Positions 7,436 to 11,792 of a DNA stretch of 11,792 nucleotides are shown piece by piece (the first letter of the stretch is position 1; every line of letters starts with the position of its first letter). This DNA comes from Suillus spraguei (lineage: Eukaryota; Basidiomycota; Agaricomycetes; Boletales; Suillaceae): assembly GCA_016800925.1 (NCBI GenBank), contig JABCPU010001222.1:1-11792 (forward strand). Reading direction: 5' to 3'. The notes under the pieces were generated by a model. That model had not been told where the DNA came from and searched no databases. It saw nothing but the letters and a program-made list of their open reading frames with translations. The position numbers and the translations under genes are program-made.

Positions 7436-7960
7436 AGAATGTCTCTTGGCCAGGTAGGTCTACTAGAAAGGTACTTTCAGCAAGATCAAATGGAAAGATT
7501 GGCTCGACGCCGTGAACCATAAAATATGGCAATAGCCCAGTGTCATGATGAATGGTGACATGCTTGGCCCAGAACACAGTGTGAACGGTCTGGTACCAGC
7601 AGGACTCGTCCCCCTCGCAACTTTTCATGATGGCCTCCCGGACATTGTGATGACACCGCTCGACAATGCCGTTGGCTTGCGAGTTGTAAGGAGAAATGCA
7701 GATTGGGTGAATCCTGTAGTGGTTAGCTAACTCTTCTACCGCCACAATGAAAGCTGGCCCATTGTCAGTAACAATCTCAGTGATAGGTCCCCACCAACAC
7801 AAAAGCTCCTCGAAAATGAAGGCACTAATGGTCCTGGTGTTTTCCTTGTGTAGCATACACCATTCCAGGTAGCCGGTAAGAGCACAGCGCGCTTGAACTA
7901 AGCGATTGAAATCCGCCGGCTTTCGGCATCATCATAGTGTCAAGGTGTGCACGCCTAAAG
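7436..7960 (-). pseudogene. Integrase catalytic core remnant (DDE)
   Basis: The core would join cDNA ends to the host chromosome. All three metal-binding residues are still encoded: Asp at 7939-7941 (HLDTMMMPKAGGF), Asp at 7764-7766 (IVTDNGPAF) and Glu at 7659-7661 (SQANGIVERCH). There are 34 residues between the last two, which fits the D-x34/35-E rule. The first Asp is in a different frame from the other two, with the break near 7850-7900. Downstream are FWAKHVTIHHDTGLLPYFM and HGVEPIFPFDLAESTFL, conserved in this family. The catalytic residues survive, but the reading frame does not. Confidence 0.9.
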
Positions 7961-8330
7961 ATACTGCCGGGTACAGGGACGGTTTGGCGGTATGTGCAAG
8001 TGGCGAGTCTGCCTGATCTGGCACTCGTGACAGGTCCTGTTGTACCATTTGATATTGTCAATAATATATGGCCACCAAAAAACATAAAAGAACTCTAGCG
8101 CGAGTCACGAAATATCCCTTATGACCTAAGTCGTCGTGCGCTTCCTTAAGAATATGCAAGCACTTAGCCGCCGGTACAACTAGCTGGTGCTTGCCAAGCG
8201 ATTGCTGCCGGAAGAGGCTATCCCCCAACACGAAGTACCGAACAAGTGTCCCAACAAAGGACGTAAATTCCTTGTCGGTCAAGCTCGCTGGCCGCTTGTG
8301 GTCAGTTAGGAATCGCTGAATTACCAGCAT
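7961..8330 (-). pseudogene. Integrase zinc-finger (HHCC) region remnant
   Basis: The frame from 8330 reads MLVIQRFLTDHKRPASLTDK and then VLGDSLFRQQSLGKHQLVV. A His pair in H-x4-H spacing lies in AHDDLGHKG (codons at 8136-8138 and 8121-8123), and a Cys pair in C-x2-C spacing lies in CHEC (8030-8032 and 8021-8023). Together these form the N-terminal HHCC finger. The His and Cys pairs are in different frames, with the break near 8080-8090. Confidence 0.85.
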
Positions 8331-8665
8331 ATGTTCGTCTTGGCTTGAGCGGCCTCAGAATGCGGGATTACGATGCCATCGCTATCGTGGGTAACAGTAC
8401 CTAAACATGCGAGTAACGTGGGTGGTCGAGTTAGTGAGCATGGCACTGGTGATGAATGAGGGTGCTGCAAGATGTTGGCGCAAGGACATGCGACTATGCA
8501 AGCCCTGTCATTCAAAATTTCCATACTGAAGGAGTATGAGTGGTCTAACCAATCCTTGTGATCATCATCCTCAGCTGGATCTTCGTCTGCAGCAGGTCTA
8601 CTTGAGAGACTGTCAGTGCCGGTATGCTTGGTTGCGGGTACATGCACGAGATTGAATTGAAACAA
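8331..8665 (-). pseudogene. RNase H-integrase connecting segment
   Basis: The frame reads FNLVHVPATKHTGTDSLSSR, an acidic PAADEDPAEDDDHKDWLD, and YSFSMEILNDRA. These words mark the RNase H C-terminal strand and the acidic spacer before the integrase in basidiomycete gypsy elements. It overlaps the preceding RNase H frame with a shift near 8660. Confidence 0.8.
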
Positions 8666-9110
8666 AGTATACCTGTGATCCAGCGATTGATCATAGCGTT
8701 AGGCTGGAGATCTGGGTTATTGATCATCCCCTTGATATACTTTGCGTCCACTTCAACCGGTAAGGTTGACGATGCTGAAGATATACACCCACATAGTGCG
8801 CAGTGCTCTGAACAACCCATATAGCTCGAACTTCGCTTGCAAGTAGCAGCTCTCAACTTCGGTAAGTGTTAGCGAACCAAAGCAGCTAGGGTAGCGCTTC
8901 ATGTCCTCGCCAATTTGCGAGAGTATAAAACCTATGGCAATAGAAGATGTGTCAACAGCTAGAACGACTTCTCGCCCAGAAACATAATCGAGCGGTTTTA
9001 GCGTGGGCAACTGCATAATAGCATCTTTGAGCATCTGCATAGCTACCTTCTGTTTGTGACCCCACTTGAATATGATGTCCTTGCGCGTTAGCGCCACTAG
9101 CGGTCTCGCT
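8666..9110 (-). pseudogene. RNase H domain remnant
   Basis: This domain would degrade the RNA strand of the cDNA hybrid. The D-E-D residues are all encoded: Asp at 8951-8953 (LAVDTSSIAIGFIL), Glu at 8825-8827 (KFELYGLFRAL) and Asp at 8746-8748 (VEVDAKYIKGMINNPD). A frameshift near 8755-8765 lies between the Glu and the last Asp. Arg-to-Cys or Arg-to-Trp changes are visible at RYPSCFGS, VESCYLQ and RTMWVYIF compared with the family wording I know. Confidence 0.85.
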
Positions 9111-9992
9111 ATCTTGGCGAAGTCCTTGATGAAAATATGCAAGATGCCGCAGGTACCCAGGAAGCCCCACACATGTGTAACGGTGCTACACTCAGGCCAA
9201 TCGTGGATCTTTTGTACCTTCCCAGACTCTGGTACACACCCTTCAAAGGTACACATGTGCCCTATGATATTGGCAGTAGGCACAGCTAAAACAAACTTTT
9301 TGGCAGAAACCGTTAGCCCAACCATATGCAAGCGGTGCAAGACGCGGTTAACCACAATTAAGTGTTCCCAAATGACGCAGCAATGCCTGCATTCTCCGGT
9401 ATGGTCTCATATGAGCTGTCAGCTCTCTGATACCGCGTTTTACCGACTTCATGGCAATGTCATCAATGAACGGGAACATATACATTGGGATCTCGTCTTG
9501 TAGGACGAAGCAAATATCCCCCTGAAAGAGCTGTACGCTGTTAGCATGGCCCATTGCAAGCGTGGTTAGGCGGTAAGGCCCTAGGTGTACCGAAGGTGGT
9601 CATATCGCGAGAGCAACATGTAGCGACCGCTGATCATATCCTGAAAATAAGTCCATCATGCCGTACACGGTGTAGCCGGCAAATGATTCAGCGAGATGTT
9701 CAATGAAAGGAGGGACGGAAGCGTCTTTGATAGTTACCCTGTTCAGCGGTTGGAGATCATGAACTATATGCAGTGATGTACCATCTTTCTTGATGACACA
9801 AACCATCGCGAGCGGTAAGACGCGTTGATGGTTCATACACGCCAGATGCAATCTTGTCCTTGATAATGCCCACAACTTTCTCCAGCGTGGCAGGAGGGAT
9901 TGGATACTGCGCTCTGCCACAGTGTGTGCAGTACGTCGGTATCTTGTACGGCGGAAAGTACTTCTTGTCGAGACGGCCATGTTCTGATGCAT
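9111..9992 (-). pseudogene. Reverse transcriptase remnant
   Basis: The frame open from 9992 reads KKDGTSLHIVHDLQPLNRV, then PPFIEHLAESFAGYTVYGMM, with the first catalytic Asp at 9651-9653 (YGMMDLFSGYDQR). A frameshift near 9615 leads to SRDMTTFGTP, another near 9588 to LGPYRLTTLAMGHANSVQLF, and then the FIDD box at 9459-9470 holding the paired catalytic Asp. The frame changes again near 9440 into a YETIPEN segment and near 9360 into the thumb and connection (VSAKKFVLAV, IIGHMCTFEG, FLGTCGILHIFIKDFAKIAR, RPLVALTRKD). All catalytic residues are encoded, but at least four frame changes make the copy non-functional. The upstream fingers start (DKKYFPPYKIPT, IIKDKIASGVYEPS) is in yet another frame at ~9835-9990. 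Confidence 0.92.
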
Positions 9993-9999
9993 CCCAAGC

Positions 10000-10335
10000 G
10001 AAGGCTGTTCAATGACCTTGCCGTTATTGGGGTCAGTGAGTGTAAGGTCCCTGCTCGCTGCTTGGCATGTCCTCAGTGTTACATGCTGTCATCGTGTAGA
10101 ATGGTCTTCCTAGCAAGAGGTCAAAGTTACGGTCTTGACAACTCGTACCTGAATAGCATTCGCCGGTTCCAAAGTCCAGCGGTAGGTTCTCAATGACTCC
10201 CAGCGTCTCGTTGGTAGACGTGTTAGCCGACTCCATGTTGATCTTGTGGTCTGGTCTCAGCGGTGTCGAAACCAGCACACGCCAAACTCTCGCTGCATGA
10301 CAAGACATTCAGCGCCCTGGTCCAACGTGCATGTC
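10000..10335 (-). pseudogene. Aspartic protease remnant
   Basis: The active-site loop is TLDQGAECLVM, with the catalytic Asp at 10320-10322; the usual form is D-T/S-G. After a frameshift near 10285 the frame continues STPLRPDHKINMESANTSTN, ETLGVIENLPLDFG and FDLLLGRPFYT, the conserved hydrophobic-LLGRPF strand of these proteases. Another shift gives LTLTDPNNGKVIEQPS. The enzyme would mature Gag-Pol. Length and motifs fit a retroelement protease, broken by at least two frame changes. Confidence 0.85.
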
Positions 10336-10429
10336 AAGACCTGTCCCTTGGTAATGGCCATGATAGCTTGCAGCGGCGCAAAGTGCTCCTGCGACCACTC
10401 GTCCCAGCACCTCGTGAGTGGTAATGCTC

Positions 10430-10930
10430 CCAATACTTCATCTGTTCCCTAGTGCTAGGCATAATACCTAACTCGTTGACTAGCGCAGCGTGAATGCTAA
10501 CTTTGCTTGTTGGTAGTAGCTTCCTTGAGGTTCTTGCGGATCTCCGGTGCTACCGCGATGAGTTCGCGTACTGGTATGGTAACTCAGAGTCCAGAATATG
10601 GTCAACGAGCAGTCTATCAGCGTCCTTGTCTTCTAGCAGATGCTGGTACTTGTATTGGGGCGCAGGTTGGTTGGCGGCATCGTTAGATGAAGAAGAAGTC
10701 GCAGGTGCTGGGGGTGCTGTACTTTTGGCGGTACTGTAGATGAAGAAGAAGTTGCAGGTACTGGTGGGGTGCTCTTGGCAGTAGGCGCTGCGGGTTAAGG
10801 ATCTTAGTACTGGGTTGGGCGCTGCACTTGCTTTGACTTGGGGTGAAACCACCTCCTTGACCGTCAGCAGCTTTAGAGGATGGTCCTGCTTTAGGTCTTG
10901 GCAGCATCTCGACGCCATCAAAACCACATG
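10430..10930 (-). pseudogene. Linker and pre-protease segment of Gag-Pol
   Basis: A Ser/Ala/Pro-rich linker (TAPPAPATSSSSNDAANQPA) is followed by PQYKYQHLLEDKDADRLLVD and HILDSELPYQYANSSR. After a shift near 10550 come EIRKNLKEATTNK and ALVNELGIMPSTREQMKYWE. This matches the helical segment that precedes the protease in basidiomycete gypsy polyproteins, a region I recall being classed as a domain of unknown function. Its role is not known to me. Confidence 0.65.
10686..10783 (-). repeat. Two-copy ~53-bp direct repeat in the linker
   Basis: GATGAAGAAGAAGTCGCAGG at 10686 recurs as GATGAAGAAGAAGTTGCAGG at 10739, and each copy continues through a GGTGCT-like stretch to GGCGGTA or GGCAGTA. On the minus strand it encodes the repeated PPAPATSSS / TSTCNFFF words. 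This is a local duplication within the low-complexity linker. Confidence 0.75.
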
Positions 10931-11792
10931 GTCTTTCCCTTGTCTGATTTCCTAGTGGCGTATTGTCAGCATTATTAGTGTCATACAATTCCTGCACCAG
11001 ACATGTAAGTCATTAGCAATGCTCTACTTCAGCGTCTGTCCTGTGAACGGTGTTAGTGTGCAAGAATGCAGAGGGATCGATGTCGAGCATGGCATCATGC
11101 CCATGCTCAACCTGGCAGTACAGGTTTCCCAATACCGTAGTGTTAGCTCCCATAGTGGGGCTTTTGCTCACCAAGCGGTCAAGGCTTCATTGGAAATCAG
11201 GACCAAGACGAGGGACCGCATTGCCGTTAGGCAGAACTATGCATCTGTTCCTATTAATGATCTTACCGTCGCGTATGTATGCTTCCTTGACTGTGCAATT
11301 CAGCATTTTGTGTGGAGCTGCAGAAGTGGCACGTGATGGGTGCGTAGCGTGTACTCTCGCTTGATCACAACACCAGGATTGGCTGGTTGCATCTGCGGTT
11401 GCAGTGATGCCTGTTGAGTGGTGGAAGATTTAGCATACGCCAGCAGGAAGCCAGCGCTGTTACAGCAGTGGAGGTACTTGGCAAAAGAAAGATTGCAGCT
11501 TTGTATACCTTTTTGATGTCATAAGGATCCTCTGGGTGATGCGCAGTAAGCATAATCTTGAGCCACCGCATGATAGCAGTCTTGGCGTAGCGCGGAATCC
11601 GTCTAGGAACAGATGGTCCACTCAAGTTTGGCGAGCTTCTTCTTCGTGATCAAGTGCTGAGAGATCTTGAGGAACTTCCTATAGTATGGCCTGAGATCTC
11701 TTGCGAGGTCATCGGTGTATAGGCTTGTTCTGCACAAGGATTCTCGAGGTCAGTATGGGTGAAGCGGCGGTCGCCTTCACATCCAAGATACA
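10931..11792 (-). pseudogene. Gag remnant: capsid C-terminus and CCHC knuckle, N-terminus outside window
   Basis: From the right edge the minus strand reads GDRRFTHTDLEN, then (frame change) LRPYYRKFLKISQHLITKKK and LAKLEWTIC, a stop or shift near 11610, then HHPEDPYDIKKVYKAAIFLL. These are the capsid helices of fungal Ty3/gypsy Gag. The zinc-knuckle region is at 11295-11331, with CHFCSST in one frame and HKMLNC in another. It is compatible with a CCHC finger broken by a small indel. Downstream are EAYIRDGKI and RCIVLPNGNAVPR, which follow the knuckle in relatives. Gag would package the RNA; this copy is broken at least four times and runs off the window. Confidence 0.8.

Larger units (their letters stand above)
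6525..11792 (-). mobile_element. Decayed Ty3/gypsy LTR retrotransposon, 5' part beyond the window
   Basis: Domain order right to left is capsid, CCHC knuckle, linker, protease, RT, RNase H, integrase zinc finger, integrase core, integrase C-terminus. PR-RT-RH-IN is the Ty3/gypsy (Metaviridae) order; Ty1/copia has integrase before RT. The wording matches basidiomycete families. The copy is broken by many frameshifts, at least one in-frame stop (minus-strand TAA at 7414-7416) and a deletion between protease and RT. The left border is approximate. Confidence 0.9.

Noticed and set aside
6946..11792. Repeat-induced point mutation of the Neurospora type
   Set aside because: It would leave many TAA/TAG stops from CpA changes; stops are few and the changes fit CpG sites instead.

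Overview
The window reads as repeat-rich, gene-poor DNA of a filamentous fungus, most likely a basidiomycete (Agaricomycetes). Two things suggest this. The reverse-transcriptase, RNase H and integrase remnants on the minus strand carry the wording I know from the large basidiomycete Ty3/gypsy families (for example YGMMDLFSGYDQR, VEVDAKYIKGMINNPDLQP, YNSQANGIVER). The one plus-strand gene has introns of about 50 bp with a CTAAC branch site, which is typical of fungi. No bacterial or organellar gene, rRNA, tRNA or CRISPR array was seen. All family assignments are from memory of motifs, not from a search.

Layout. (1) 1-1435: a tandem satellite whose GC-rich core (GTGCCGAACCCCGAACTCCGG-like) alternates with an AT-richer linker. 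It is a ~164-bp dimer at the left edge, ~75-bp monomers in the middle, one flipped block at ~829-925, and diverged units to the right. (2) 1436-3230: a giant imperfect palindrome (foldback element). Its arms of 881 and 655 bp face each other almost to the centre, each carries an inner array of GGCCCACCCG units, and its outer parts share the satellite's core word. (3) 3231-4633: no gene found. (4) 4682-5828, plus strand: a spliced, now broken gene with a half zinc-cluster (C-x2-C-x6-C), an in-frame stop and frameshifts. (5) 5829-6945: no gene, but weak signs of LTR sequence. (6) 6946-11792, minus strand: a decayed Ty3/gypsy element, read right to left as gag capsid and CCHC knuckle, linker, protease, reverse transcriptase, RNase H, and integrase zinc finger, core and C-terminal domain. 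The 5' LTR and gag start lie beyond the right edge.

How it fits together. The retroelement cannot make protein as written: its domains sit in several frames, there is at least one in-frame stop, and a deletion has removed the protease-RT linker. Many Arg codons have become Cys, Trp or His, as expected from deamination of methylated CpG. The plus-strand zinc-cluster gene is convergent with pol and could be a separate dispersed repeat gene or an antisense accessory ORF of the same element; the window cannot decide. The most unusual structure is the satellite plus foldback complex at 1-3230, where the satellite may have grown out of the foldback's outer arm sequence.
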